NCBI GenBank assembly: GCA_043744255.1
Contig: JAYTVA010000058.1
Span: forward strand, 1 to 64,000
Source: UKL13-2 sp043744255
GTDB lineage: Bacteria; Pseudomonadota; Gammaproteobacteria; Burkholderiales; Usitatibacteraceae
Direction of reading: 5' to 3'
DNA: 64,000 nt
Numbering within the stretch: position 1 is the first letter of the stretch; every line of letters begins with the position of its first letter. Below are positions 45,805 to 54,558 of the stretch, in pieces. A program made the translations under genes and the position numbers. The notes below the pieces were generated by a model that saw only the letters and a program-made list of their open reading frames with translations, ran no database searches and was not told the origin of the DNA.

Positions 45805-46266
45805 ATGAAAGCCCGCGCGCAAGGGTTCACGTTGCTTGAGATTTTGATCGTCATCACGATCATCGGACTCACTTACACGTTGCTGCCCAAATTTTTTTTC
45901 AACGGCGTTTCCGGGGCGGAGCTGAAATCGAACGCGCGCCAAGTCGCCGGTGGCCTGAAGCTCGCGCGCGACAACGCCATCTATTCGCGCAAACCCGCGT
46001 TCCTCACGCTCGATTTAGCCAATCGAGAGTTCACGATTGGTGGCGATGCCAATGTGCACAAGCTGCATCCGGAAGTCGAATTGAAGCTGTATACCGCGCA
46101 GGATGATTTGATTTCTGAGACGACCGGCACAATTCGTTTCTTTGCCGACGGCTCGTCTAACGGCGGTCGTGTCACGGTGGGCGCAGGTGGTCGTGCGTAT
46201 CTCATCGACGTGGATTGGCTGACGGGCCGCGTGACCATCGATGAAGCAGAAGTTGGTAAGATTTAA
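45805..46266 (+). CDS. gspH: Minor pseudopilin GspH
   Basis: A 153-residue minor pseudopilin with leader MKARAQG/FTLLE and hydrophobic helix ILIVITIIGLTYTLLPKFFF. The beta-rich C-domain (KPAFLTLDLANREFTIGGDA, TGTIRFFADGSSNGGRVTVG) fits GspH. It lies 15 nt after gspG. The assignment of GspH rests on operon order and the N-terminus. Confidence 0.88.
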   Translation: MKARAQGFTLLEILIVITIIGLTYTLLPKFFFNGVSGAELKSNARQVAGGLKLARDNAIYSRKPAFLTLDLANREFTIGGDANVHKLHPEVELKLYTAQDDLISETTGTIRFFADGSSNGGRVTVGAGGRAYLIDVDWLTGRVTIDEAEVGKI

Positions 46267-46267
46267 G

Positions 46268-46723
46268 ATGGCAAAGCCTAATCCCCGCCTGCCGATTGCG
46301 GCAAAAATGCCCCGAAACGCCCGTGGTTTCTCATTGTTGGAGATTCTGGTTGCGTTCGTGTTGTTGGCGCTAGCGATGACGGTGTTGATGCAAATTTTTT
46401 CGACCAGCTTGAATGGCGCGGCGGTGGCGGATCGTTACGCCAAGGCCAGCATGTTGGCGGAGTCGCGCCTCGCGGCGGCGGGCGTGGAAGCAGCGCTGAA
46501 AGAGGGTAGCACCAGCGGCAGCTTTGACGATACGTTTTCGTGGCAAGTGGACGTGAAGCCTTATGTGGAGCCCACCACGGACGCAGCGACGCAGAATTTT
46601 GAGCAGCAATTGTTTGTGCGTTTGTTTGAAGTCACCAGCACCGTGTCATTCGCCAATGATGATCGCCGTTCACGTTCGGTGACGATTTCGAAATTGCAAG
46701 TCGGCGCGAGGCAGACGCCATGA
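46268..46723 (+). CDS. gspI: Minor pseudopilin GspI
   Basis: A 151-residue minor pseudopilin. From the ATG at 46268 the leader is 20 residues, cut at Gly20/Phe21 (ARG/FSLLEILVAFVLLALAMTV). An internal Met14 could shorten it. The ASMLAESRLAAAGVE segment matches the A-x-N/E-Q-like helix of GspI. It starts 1 nt after the gspH stop and overlaps gspJ by four bases. Confidence 0.88.
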   Translation: MAKPNPRLPIAAKMPRNARGFSLLEILVAFVLLALAMTVLMQIFSTSLNGAAVADRYAKASMLAESRLAAAGVEAALKEGSTSGSFDDTFSWQVDVKPYVEPTTDAATQNFEQQLFVRLFEVTSTVSFANDDRRSRSVTISKLQVGARQTP

Positions 46724-47406
46724 TGTGGCGGAAAAATCGCGGCTTCACGCTGATCGAATTGCTGCTCGGCCTCGCGCTATTGGCGATGATGATGGCGCTG
46801 ATTTACGCGACGCTGAATTTTGCCTTGCGTGCGTGGGACACGGGTGACGCGCGCATCACCGAATCGGCGCATCTGCGTGTGGTCGATAGTTTTTTACGGC
46901 GCGAATTGGGGCAAGTTTTTCCGGTGCGCTGGCGCGGCATTCCCGAATCCAAAATAGCGTTCGACGGCGGCAAGCAGGACATCCGCTTTGTCACCGCGCT
47001 CAATATCGGCGCGGCTCCCGGCGATGGCGGCTTGCAATGGGGGCACATCTGGCTGGCCTCGGACGAAAAAAATGGGGAACGCTTCACCTCTTTGTTTATC
47101 AAACGAGATCGCTTTGACCAGTTTGCAAAAGATTGGTCAGATTTAACCGACACCAAACCCGTGCGCTTGATCGAGCGGGTGAAGGAACTGGACATCGCCT
47201 ACTTCGGTGGCGAAAACGATCTCGCTGAGCCGACTTGGAGCAGCGAATGGAAGAACCCACTTAGGTTACCGCAATTGATTCGATTGACCGTTAAACTCGA
47301 TCACGGACGCGATATTCCGCCAATGATCATTAGCCTGCGCGTGGGTGAAGAGGCCGGGTGTTTTGACACCGGCTTCTCGCGCCAATGCGGGCCGAGGCGC
47401 GCGTGA
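46720..47406 (+). CDS. gspJ: Minor pseudopilin GspJ
   Basis: A 228-residue minor pseudopilin with leader MMWRKNRG/FTLIELLLGLALLAMMMALI. The C-domain includes DSFLRRELGQVFPVRWRGI and LPQLIRLTVKLDHGR, typical of GspJ near the pseudopilus tip. Start and gspI stop overlap as ATGA. Confidence 0.9.
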   Translation: MMWRKNRGFTLIELLLGLALLAMMMALIYATLNFALRAWDTGDARITESAHLRVVDSFLRRELGQVFPVRWRGIPESKIAFDGGKQDIRFVTALNIGAAPGDGGLQWGHIWLASDEKNGERFTSLFIKRDRFDQFAKDWSDLTDTKPVRLIERVKELDIAYFGGENDLAEPTWSSEWKNPLRLPQLIRLTVKLDHGRDIPPMIISLRVGEEAGCFDTGFSRQCGPRRA

Positions 47407-48335
47407 GTGGGATGAATAAATCCCACGGCGTGGCACTGGTGATTGTGCTGTGGATCGTCACCTTGCTGACGGTGATTGCCACCTCGTTTTTGTATGCGAT
47501 GCGCACCGATACCAAGGTGGTGACCAACGCTCTAGCGCGCGCGCGCGCCGAAGCCGCAGCAGAAGCGGCAGTACACCGCGCTGTGTTCGAGCTTTACAAG
47601 CCGCCCAATATCACGGAACGCTGGCAGGCCGATGGTGTGCCGCATGAGTGGCGCTATCAGGATGCGACCGTTAACATCAGTCTGACGGACGAGTCTGCTA
47701 AAATCGACGTTAACTCGGCGTCCGATCAGCTTTTGCGTAGTTTGTTGACTTCGCAGGGACTGGACGATGAAAAAGCTGCCGCGGTAGTCGATGCGATGGC
47801 CGATTGGCGCGATCCGGATAACCTCAAGCGTTTGCACGGTGCGGAAGAGGCGGAATACACAGCGGCGGGACGCAAATACAAACCGGCCAACGCGCCGTTT
47901 CAAACCATCGAAGAACTAAAACTTGTGTTGGGCATGACCCCCGACCTTTACCAGCGTCTTGAACCCTTGATTACGACTTTCTCCCGACAGCCCGGCATCA
48001 ATTCGCAAATCGCTTCGCGCGACGTGCTGCGCGCTGTGCCGGGTGCGACCGATGCGCTGGTTGACGCGTATTTGCTGACGCGTGAACAGGCGCGTGCCGC
48101 GAAAGCATTCGTACAGCCGTTCCCGCCCGCACAGGCGTTCCAGGCCGGGGGCTCCGGTTTCGTGGTCGGCATTCATGCCACCGCAACTCTTGACGATGGC
48201 ACGGTGTATGTGCGCGACGCGGTGTCATTGCGCGCCGCAAACCCGAGGCGGCCAGTGGTGTTCTTGCGTTGGCAAGAAGGCCAGCCGGGCAGCGAAACAA
48301 GCGCGGCGGGTGCATTGCCCGCTGTGAAAATTTAG
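47403..48335 (+). CDS. gspK: Minor pseudopilin GspK
   Basis: A 310-residue protein. The N-terminus SHG/VALVIVLWIVTLLTVIA lacks the Glu at +5, as is normal for GspK, the pseudopilus tip. The segment DESAKIDVNSASDQLLRSLL and VDAMADWRDPDNLKRLHGAE, then FQTIEELKLVLGMTPDLYQRL, is the GspK helical domain. The GTG at 47403 overlaps the gspJ stop as GTGA, with GAGG at 47394-47397. The ATG at 47412 is an alternative. Confidence 0.9.
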   Translation: MSGMNKSHGVALVIVLWIVTLLTVIATSFLYAMRTDTKVVTNALARARAEAAAEAAVHRAVFELYKPPNITERWQADGVPHEWRYQDATVNISLTDESAKIDVNSASDQLLRSLLTSQGLDDEKAAAVVDAMADWRDPDNLKRLHGAEEAEYTAAGRKYKPANAPFQTIEELKLVLGMTPDLYQRLEPLITTFSRQPGINSQIASRDVLRAVPGATDALVDAYLLTREQARAAKAFVQPFPPAQAFQAGGSGFVVGIHATATLDDGTVYVRDAVSLRAANPRRPVVFLRWQEGQPGSETSAAGALPAVKI

Positions 48336-48344
48336 GGCGCACTG

Positions 48345-49961
48345 ATGGCCATCTCCACGTCATCCGTGCCGATGCTGGTGAGCGTCAATCGCCGGATCTC
48401 GGCTTTTTGGAGTTGGTGGACCGGCGACCTTAGCGCGCTCGTGCCGAAGCGGTTGGCGATGGCGTTCGCGGGTGATGCCTCACTTGCCGACATCGCCATC
48501 GACCAAAACGCACTGGTGCACGTAAAGGCGAGCGGTGCCACTTTGCAAGAGCTCAAGCGCGTGCCGATTGATCCAGCGAACCCGCTGTCGTCGCGCGTCG
48601 CGGTTGAAGAGTTGGTCAAGCGCTGCGGACGCGAAGTGCGCATCGTCGTGCCGAGTGGTGACGTGCTGCGCAAGAAAATTTCGCTGCCGATTGCGACGGA
48701 AGAGAATCTGCTCGATGTGGTCGGCTTCGAGATGGATCGGCACACGCCGTTTACCCGCGATCAGGTGTACTACGGTACCCGCATCGTCACGCGCGACCCG
48801 GTGCGTGAACGCATCAATGTCATTCTCGCCGCGATTCCACGTGTGGCGTTAGAGCCCGCCTTGAGCCAGTTGCGCGCGGCGGGTGTCTCGGTGCATAGCA
48901 TTGTCGTGTCCGACGAAGTTACCGGTGCTGCAGCCCCCATTGAATTACTGCCCAAGAGTGCCGAGCCGACGCGTCGCTGGAGCGCGATGCAGCGGCTCAA
49001 TGTGGCACTGATTGCTGGCGGCGTGTTGCTCGCACTCGCGGCTGTGGTGCTGCCGATTTGGCAGAAGCGTGAGCAAGTGAAAGAGTTGATCCCGCTGTCG
49101 GCAAAAGCGGGAGCAGACTTTAAGGTCACGCAACGCGTATCGGATGAATACACGCGGCTGGCAAACGAGTACAACTTCATTGTCGGCAAGAAGCATGCGC
49201 ACTACCCGGCCGTGATGTTGCTCGATGAGATCACGAAAATTTCTCCAGACACGACTTGGATTCAGAGTTTCGAGCTGAAGACGCTACCGAAAACACGTGA
49301 GTTGCAACTTACGGGTGAAGCCACGTCGGTATCGAAAGTGATCGAGAGTCTTGAGCAAACCGCTTTTTTGCACGGCACTGTGCAGCGCCAACAGTCGCGT
49401 CAAGGGAGCCGGCCGAATATCGAATTTTTTACGCTTGCGAGCGAAGTTAAACCGCGACCCTTGCCGGAGAAGATCTTGCCGGATGCGGCGGTGATCGTAC
49501 CCGTAGCGGCTGCCCCAGCGCCACCTGCGGGCGGCACCAACACAGCGCCCGTTGCGGTAGTGACGCCTGTTGTAAATGCTGCGCCGGTACCACCGACCGG
49601 CGGTGCGATTTCAAAGCCGCTTGCTGCACCACCATCGGCGGCCGCGAATCCAACGCCCACTTCACCACCCCCCGCTGCGCCCAGAATTGTGCCCGCCGCG
49701 CCGCCTGCGAAAGTGGTCGTGCCGACATCTTCGCCGCCTCCCGTACCACGTCCTGGGTTGCAGTTGCCGCTGCTTGGTGGCCCCGGTAATGGGCCAATGG
49801 TCTCGCCCAACAATGGCATGCCGGTGCCGACTCCGGCAACCATTCCAAACGCACCCGTGATGTTGTCGCCCGCCGCACCAACCACGCAACCCAACATCGC
49901 GCCCAGCATCGCACCCAACGCCGCACCAACCATCCAGCCGCCGATCAAGGAAAAGCCATGA
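48345..49961 (+). CDS. gspL: Type II secretion protein GspL, PilN-type with long proline-rich tail
   Basis: A 538-residue protein. The cytoplasmic part (to about residue 210) has IDQNALVHVKASGATLQELK and SLPIATEENLLDVVGFEMDR. One membrane helix (LNVALIAGGVLLALAAVVLP) is followed by a PilN-like periplasmic domain with TTWIQSFELKTLPKTRELQL. From about residue 385 the protein becomes an Ala/Pro/Thr-rich low-complexity tail of about 150 residues ending at the stop. GspL recruits GspE to the membrane. The tail is longer than usual for the family. Four bases overlap gspM. Confidence 0.85.
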   Translation: MAISTSSVPMLVSVNRRISAFWSWWTGDLSALVPKRLAMAFAGDASLADIAIDQNALVHVKASGATLQELKRVPIDPANPLSSRVAVEELVKRCGREVRIVVPSGDVLRKKISLPIATEENLLDVVGFEMDRHTPFTRDQVYYGTRIVTRDPVRERINVILAAIPRVALEPALSQLRAAGVSVHSIVVSDEVTGAAAPIELLPKSAEPTRRWSAMQRLNVALIAGGVLLALAAVVLPIWQKREQVKELIPLSAKAGADFKVTQRVSDEYTRLANEYNFIVGKKHAHYPAVMLLDEITKISPDTTWIQSFELKTLPKTRELQLTGEATSVSKVIESLEQTAFLHGTVQRQQSRQGSRPNIEFFTLASEVKPRPLPEKILPDAAVIVPVAAAPAPPAGGTNTAPVAVVTPVVNAAPVPPTGGAISKPLAAPPSAAANPTPTSPPPAAPRIVPAAPPAKVVVPTSSPPPVPRPGLQLPLLGGPGNGPMVSPNNGMPVPTPATIPNAPVMLSPAAPTTQPNIAPSIAPNAAPTIQPPIKEKP

Positions 49962-50614
49962 GCGCGTTCTCTCAGCGCTTAGCCCCAAAGAGTCGGCGCG
50001 TACTTGCCATTGTGTTGCTGCTGTTGCTGGTGCTGTTGCCGATCGCGGCGGTCGCCGCGCTGGCGTGGGTGGGCCATCGGCACTATGACGACACTTTGTT
50101 CGGCATGACGCGCCAGCTCAGGGGGCAAACGGCGCAGAATGCGACCCGCCCGAAATTGCTGGAGGCGGTCGAGGTGCTGAAGGGCAAAGAGGTCAAGAAA
50201 TACTTTTTCAAAGGGAGCACACCGGCTCTCGCGGGCGCTGAATTGCAAGATTTGGTGAAGGCGGTTGTTGAGCAGAACGGTGGTCGCGTGCAAACGGTGA
50301 ACACGCCGCCGCACAAAGACGCCGACGGCTACCGGCAAGTGATGGCATCTTTTCAACTGTCGATCAACGTGCCCAATTTGCGCAATACCTTGTACGCGCT
50401 GGAGACCAAGGAACCGTACATTTTTGTCGATAATCTGACCGTCCGCTCGCAGTCCGGTTTTGGCTACAAGCCGCCAGCGGGTGCGCCAGAGCAGGAGCAT
50501 TTTGTGACGTTCGATGTGTCTGCATTCGCGCCGCTGACCGTTGCTGAACCGGCACCCGCGATAGCCGCACCGCCTGCGGCGACACCTGCCAAGCCGACGG
50601 GAGCTAAAGCATGA
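49958..50614 (+). CDS. gspM: Type II secretion protein GspM (T2SSM_b type)
   Basis: A 218-residue protein with an N-terminal membrane helix (VLAIVLLLLLVLLPIAAVAA) and a periplasmic domain containing KKYFFKGSTPALAGAELQDL, VASFQLSINVPNLRN-like MASFQLSINVPNLRNTLYAL and EPYIFVDNLTVRS. This matches the b-type GspM that pairs with PilN-type GspL. It ends in a short Ala/Pro tail. Overlaps with both neighbours (ATGA) show tight coupling. Confidence 0.88.
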   Translation: MSAFSQRLAPKSRRVLAIVLLLLLVLLPIAAVAALAWVGHRHYDDTLFGMTRQLRGQTAQNATRPKLLEAVEVLKGKEVKKYFFKGSTPALAGAELQDLVKAVVEQNGGRVQTVNTPPHKDADGYRQVMASFQLSINVPNLRNTLYALETKEPYIFVDNLTVRSQSGFGYKPPAGAPEQEHFVTFDVSAFAPLTVAEPAPAIAAPPAATPAKPTGAKA

Positions 50615-51492
50615 AGACGAGTCTGGCACTATTTTTGCAACGCTATGGCTTGACGGCGCTGATCGCGTGCTCCATCGCAGGCGTGGTCGCGGTGATCGGT
50701 TGGGAAACAGGTTGGGCGCGCTACCTCACACCAGGCGCACCAAAATTTGATGGCGCGGGACGCAAGGCCGATGAGATCGCGATTTTCCCGAACTTCGCGT
50801 TGCCGCCTCTTGATCCAACGTTTAAAGAGACCGTAGAGCGCCCACTGTTTACGCAAGCACGCCGCCCGAATCCGCCTGCCGCTCCCGTTGTGGCGGCCGG
50901 ACCGGCAATGGAAAAAGGTAAGTATCGCTTGACGGGAACATCCGTAAATGCGGAATCGAGTACGGCGTTTTTGGTTGATGTGAAAACCGGTAGAACGCTG
51001 CGCGCGGTAAAGGGCACCATGGTGGATCCGGTGGGAACCCAGGCAGTGATGGTCTCATCGGTGGATCCGACGAGCGTGGTGCTGAAGTTGGGTAATGATA
51101 CGGAGACGCTATCGTTGAGTACGGCGAAGTCAACGTTGGTTGCGCAAGTCGCACCGCCGGCGGGACAGCCAGTGTCTGGGCTGCCGGTAATGGGTGCTGT
51201 ACCGCAGCCCATGGCACCGGGTCAGCCCGCAATTTCGCCGGGCCCTCAGCCGAATGTTTTTGGCCCCGGCGGGCCGTTTGGTGCCGGCATGGGACAGATG
51301 CCGGTGCCCTTGCCACCGGGGTCAACCGCTGGCCCGGTTCCGCCCGCACCGGGGAGCGTCGCCATGCCGTTTCCGCCGACCAATTCTGGCTCTGCAATAC
51401 CGCTTCCGCCCGCTACTAGTGCGCAGCCCCAAACCAACGATCCAAATAGCACCGCGCTCAGGCGTCGGCGTTTTCAGAATCTTCCTCAGTAG
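50611..51492 (+). CDS. GspC/GspN-like type II secretion protein
   Basis: A 293-residue protein in the GspC or GspN position. An N-terminal membrane helix (GLTALIACSIAGVVAVIGW) is followed by the pattern ETVERPLFTQARRP, typical of the periplasmic HR-domain region of GspC-like proteins, and KYRLTGTSVNAESSTAFLVD. The last 110 residues are Pro/Gly/Ala rich with no clear fold. No PDZ domain is visible. It probably links the inner-membrane platform to the secretin. It starts in a four-base overlap with gspM and ends 21 nt before gspD. Confidence 0.75.
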   Translation: MKTSLALFLQRYGLTALIACSIAGVVAVIGWETGWARYLTPGAPKFDGAGRKADEIAIFPNFALPPLDPTFKETVERPLFTQARRPNPPAAPVVAAGPAMEKGKYRLTGTSVNAESSTAFLVDVKTGRTLRAVKGTMVDPVGTQAVMVSSVDPTSVVLKLGNDTETLSLSTAKSTLVAQVAPPAGQPVSGLPVMGAVPQPMAPGQPAISPGPQPNVFGPGGPFGAGMGQMPVPLPPGSTAGPVPPAPGSVAMPFPPTNSGSAIPLPPATSAQPQTNDPNSTALRRRRFQNLPQ

Positions 51493-51513
51493 CGCGCTTA
51501 AGAAAGCGGATAC

Positions 51514-53856
51514 ATGACAGCCTCAAAAACATTTCCCAATGTGCCGCAGCCGCGCCAAGGCGGTGCGGTTGTTTGCGAACCGGCCAACATCCGGTCACAC
51601 GCCGACGCGGCGCGAATGAAATTGCTCGGCCACACGCGCTATTCGCTGGTCGTGGTGCTCTCGGCATTGTCGGCGTGTTCGGTACTGTCGCCAATTAGCC
51701 AACGTGACGCAGACCCGAGCGCAGTGACGCCAGATGGGGTATTAGAGAAAACCGCCGAAACCCCCTTGGCAACAATCGCCCCGCCGCCTGCGGCGACGCC
51801 GCCGGTTTCCATCCCGGTCGGTATTAAGCCACCGCAGCCCGGAAGTCCACCCGCAATCGCCGCCGAAATTGCCGAACCCAAAATGTTTTCTGGCACCGGC
51901 GAGATGGTCAAACGCACCCCACCGCCCGCGCCCGCCGCGCCCGGCCCCGAAGAATTTAACCTCCAGTTTGAGGCGACGGACTTACGCGCGATCGTCCAGA
52001 CGATCATGGGCGACTATATGCGTGAGTCATTTACGATTCACCCAAGCACCACGGGCACGGCAACGATTCGTTTTTCTCGGGCCGTATCGCGCAAGGACCT
52101 GATTCCGATTTTGGAAATGCTGTTGCGGCAAAACGGGCAAGTAATGGTTCGAGAGGAAGGCATTTACAAAATCATGCCCGCCGCGTTGGGGATTCGTGGC
52201 TCTACGACCCCGCAAGTCGTGACACCAGCCACGGCGCTGCCAAATGGCTATTCAGTGCAGATTGTCCAACTGAAATTTGTTGGCACGACCGACATGAAGC
52301 GCATTCTTGAGCCGTATGCGTCCGATCCCGCATCGTCGATCAGGACAGACGATATTCGCGGCCTGCTAATTTTGTCCGGGACCCAGCGCGAGCTCAAACA
52401 TTTGCTCGACATCGTCGATCTTTTTGATGTCGATTTCTTGCGCGGATTTTCGGTGGGATTGTTTCCGATGTCCACGGACGTCAAAGCGCTTGCCGGTGAT
52501 CTGGATCGCATATTTGGTGGTGCGGCACAGAGTCCGTTGGCGGGCATTGTTCGCATCATTCCCATCGAGCGCATGAATGGTTTGCTGGTGGTGACTACGC
52601 AACCGCGATATCTCGAGGAAGCGAGGCGCTGGATCGAGAGGCTCGACAAGGGTGGCGGGGTTAGCGGGGGTCTGCGATTAAATGTGTACCCAGTTCAGCA
52701 CGGTAAAGCGGATAAACTCGCGCAGCTGTTGAGTGATGTTTACGGCAATCGACAAGGCAGCACGTCGGCTCCTGCGCTCGCTCCCGGACAGCGTCCGGCG
52801 CAGATCGCTACGCCGTTTGCGCAAGGACAGTCAGCTCAGCCAGCTGCGCAGCCTGCGGCAGCGGCAACTGCTTTTACCAGCGCAGGCGTGGGCGTCTCGA
52901 AGGATGTGCGCATCATTGCCGACAACGACAATAACGCGTTGGTGATTCTCGCGTCACCGTCGGACTACGAAACCATTCAGATTGCCTTGAAACAACTCGA
53001 CGTCCCGCGGCGACAGGTAAAAGTTGAGGTGCTGGTAGCAGAAGTCGCACTCACCGATAACCTCAAATTTGGCATTGAATGGTTTGTGAAGTCGCGACCA
53101 GGAGTGGTCGGGGCACTGCGCAATTCTGGTTCGGTGCTGCCGCGTACACCAACCCTCCCGGCGAACACCGATTCGCGCTCGCAAATCGCTACGGCACCGG
53201 GTCTCCAGCTCATTGATGTGGTCGCAGGCGACGTCCGTGCCGTGCTGCAGGCGCTCGGTGAAGATGGAAAATCGCAGACGCTTTCAACGCCAAACGTCAC
53301 GGTACTTGATAACGAGAAAGCATCGATCAATGTTGGTAATCAGATATCGGTGGATACAGGTACGACCACCGGCAGTGGCGGGGTCACACAGACGTCGCGT
53401 CAGTACATCAGCACCGGCGTAATTCTTGAAGTTACGCCGCGAATCAATGCTGGCGGTAGAGTCACGTTGGAGATCAATCAGGAAATCAGTACCCCTGCGC
53501 CCGGCGGCGGGACGAACCCAAATATTTCTACCCGAAAGGCGAGAACCGTTGTGAACGTGGCTTCGGGCGAAACCATGGTGCTCGCGGGACTGATACAAAA
53601 CGACAGCAACTCAGGTTCCCAAGGTTTGCCCCTGCTGTCAAAAATTCCGATCATCGGTGGACTGTTTGGTACGCAATCGTTCTCGAGAAATCGCAGCGAG
53701 TTGGTCATTCTCATTACGCCCGTGGTGATCAGCAACCCCGAGGACTCGCGCGCCGCCGTGGAGGAGTTGAGAAAGAAGTTGCCTTCGCTGCGCGATGTGT
53801 TCCCCGCAACGAAAGCCGACGTAAAAACAAACGCGACAGCGCCACAGCGACCATAG
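51514..53856 (+). CDS. gspD: Type II secretion secretin GspD
   Basis: A 780-residue secretin. After a lipoprotein-like signal (VVVLSALSACSVLSP) come N-domains (FNLQFEATDLRAIVQTIMGD, VVTPATALPNGYSVQIVQLK and ADNDNNALVILASPSDYETI) and the secretin core with VKVEVLVAEVALTDNLKFGI, SQTLSTPNVTVLDNEKASIN, RTVVNVASGETMVLAGLIQN and LPLLSKIPIIGGLFG. It forms the outer-membrane channel. From 51514 the signal starts 35 residues in; an ATG at 51616 would place it at the N-terminus and may be the true start. The lipobox suggests self-piloting to the outer membrane. Confidence 0.93.
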   Translation: MTASKTFPNVPQPRQGGAVVCEPANIRSHADAARMKLLGHTRYSLVVVLSALSACSVLSPISQRDADPSAVTPDGVLEKTAETPLATIAPPPAATPPVSIPVGIKPPQPGSPPAIAAEIAEPKMFSGTGEMVKRTPPPAPAAPGPEEFNLQFEATDLRAIVQTIMGDYMRESFTIHPSTTGTATIRFSRAVSRKDLIPILEMLLRQNGQVMVREEGIYKIMPAALGIRGSTTPQVVTPATALPNGYSVQIVQLKFVGTTDMKRILEPYASDPASSIRTDDIRGLLILSGTQRELKHLLDIVDLFDVDFLRGFSVGLFPMSTDVKALAGDLDRIFGGAAQSPLAGIVRIIPIERMNGLLVVTTQPRYLEEARRWIERLDKGGGVSGGLRLNVYPVQHGKADKLAQLLSDVYGNRQGSTSAPALAPGQRPAQIATPFAQGQSAQPAAQPAAAATAFTSAGVGVSKDVRIIADNDNNALVILASPSDYETIQIALKQLDVPRRQVKVEVLVAEVALTDNLKFGIEWFVKSRPGVVGALRNSGSVLPRTPTLPANTDSRSQIATAPGLQLIDVVAGDVRAVLQALGEDGKSQTLSTPNVTVLDNEKASINVGNQISVDTGTTTGSGGVTQTSRQYISTGVILEVTPRINAGGRVTLEINQEISTPAPGGGTNPNISTRKARTVVNVASGETMVLAGLIQNDSNSGSQGLPLLSKIPIIGGLFGTQSFSRNRSELVILITPVVISNPEDSRAAVEELRKKLPSLRDVFPATKADVKTNATAPQRP

Positions 53857-53920
53857 CGGACCGACAAATTTGGCGAGTGTTGTAAAAATGAAACACTTCA
53901 ATAAAAAGCTGCGTGCGGAA

Positions 53921-53949
53921 TTGACGATGTCGCTAGAATTCTCTACCCT
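53921..53949 (+). promoter_or_regulatory. Possible promoter of the small lipoprotein gene
   Basis: TTGACG (53921-53926) and TACCCT (53944-53949) are 17 bp apart. The -35 is good, the -10 poor. It lies 61 nt upstream of the start codon at 54010. Confidence 0.3.
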
Positions 53950-54009
53950 ACGGAAAGCGCATTAGGTTAGAATCTACTTTAACTTTCGATTAGACAGAGC
54001 GGATTCAAC

Positions 54010-54432
54010 GTGGAATTTAGATTTTTTGCAAGGTTGGCGACCGCTGTTTTTTTGAGCATCCTGTTGACTGCATGTGCGACAAAAGTGCCTGATGCGGCGT
54101 CAGGTGAGTCGTCTTCGATGGCCAAGGTGGAGCAGGGTCTCGTGGTGCGGGCGCAGGAGCGTTGGGATGCGCTCATGGCAGGTGATGTCAATAAAGCCTA
54201 CGAGTACATCAGCCCGGCTGGTCGATTGAAAATGCAGGCGAAAGATTATCGGTTGCGAATTAATACGAGCCACATCAAAAAGGTGGTGGTGAAAGAGGCC
54301 AAATGCAAGGCAGAGTTGTGTGAAGTGATGGTGTTTCTTGACTACACGGTGCTGAATGTTCCAACCAGTCAAGTATTCCCGGAACTGTGGATTTTGGATG
54401 AAGGCAAGTGGTGGTTTGTGTATCGTGGTTAG
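54010..54432 (+). CDS. Small hypothetical lipoprotein
   Basis: A 140-residue protein with signal and lipobox LSILLTACATK. The mature part (QERWDALMAGDVNKAYEYIS, then VFPELWILDEGKWWFVYRG) has the look of an NTF2/SnoaL-like or DUF4878-like fold but I cannot assign a family. The start is GTG at 54010. It stands alone between gspD and the next gene and could be an accessory envelope protein. Confidence 0.7.
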   Translation: MEFRFFARLATAVFLSILLTACATKVPDAASGESSSMAKVEQGLVVRAQERWDALMAGDVNKAYEYISPAGRLKMQAKDYRLRINTSHIKKVVVKEAKCKAELCEVMVFLDYTVLNVPTSQVFPELWILDEGKWWFVYRG

Positions 54433-54473
54433 TACCCGCACCCGAAAAGTGTGGGCGAAGAAACGGAAAAAGT

Positions 54474-54500
54474 TTGAAAAATAGTTTTTGCTGGTATAAA
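54474..54500 (+). promoter_or_regulatory. Promoter of the surface-protein gene
   Basis: TTGAAA (54474-54479) and TATAAA (54495-54500) are 15 bp apart, and TG at 54492-54493 makes an extended -10. The gene's AAGGAG site at 54541-54546 is near consensus, so strong expression is likely. Confidence 0.45.
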
Positions 54501-54558
54501 CTTGTAGTGTTGTAGCTTCTAAAAAGTGATCACTTTCTCTAAAGGAGTACCTTAAAAA

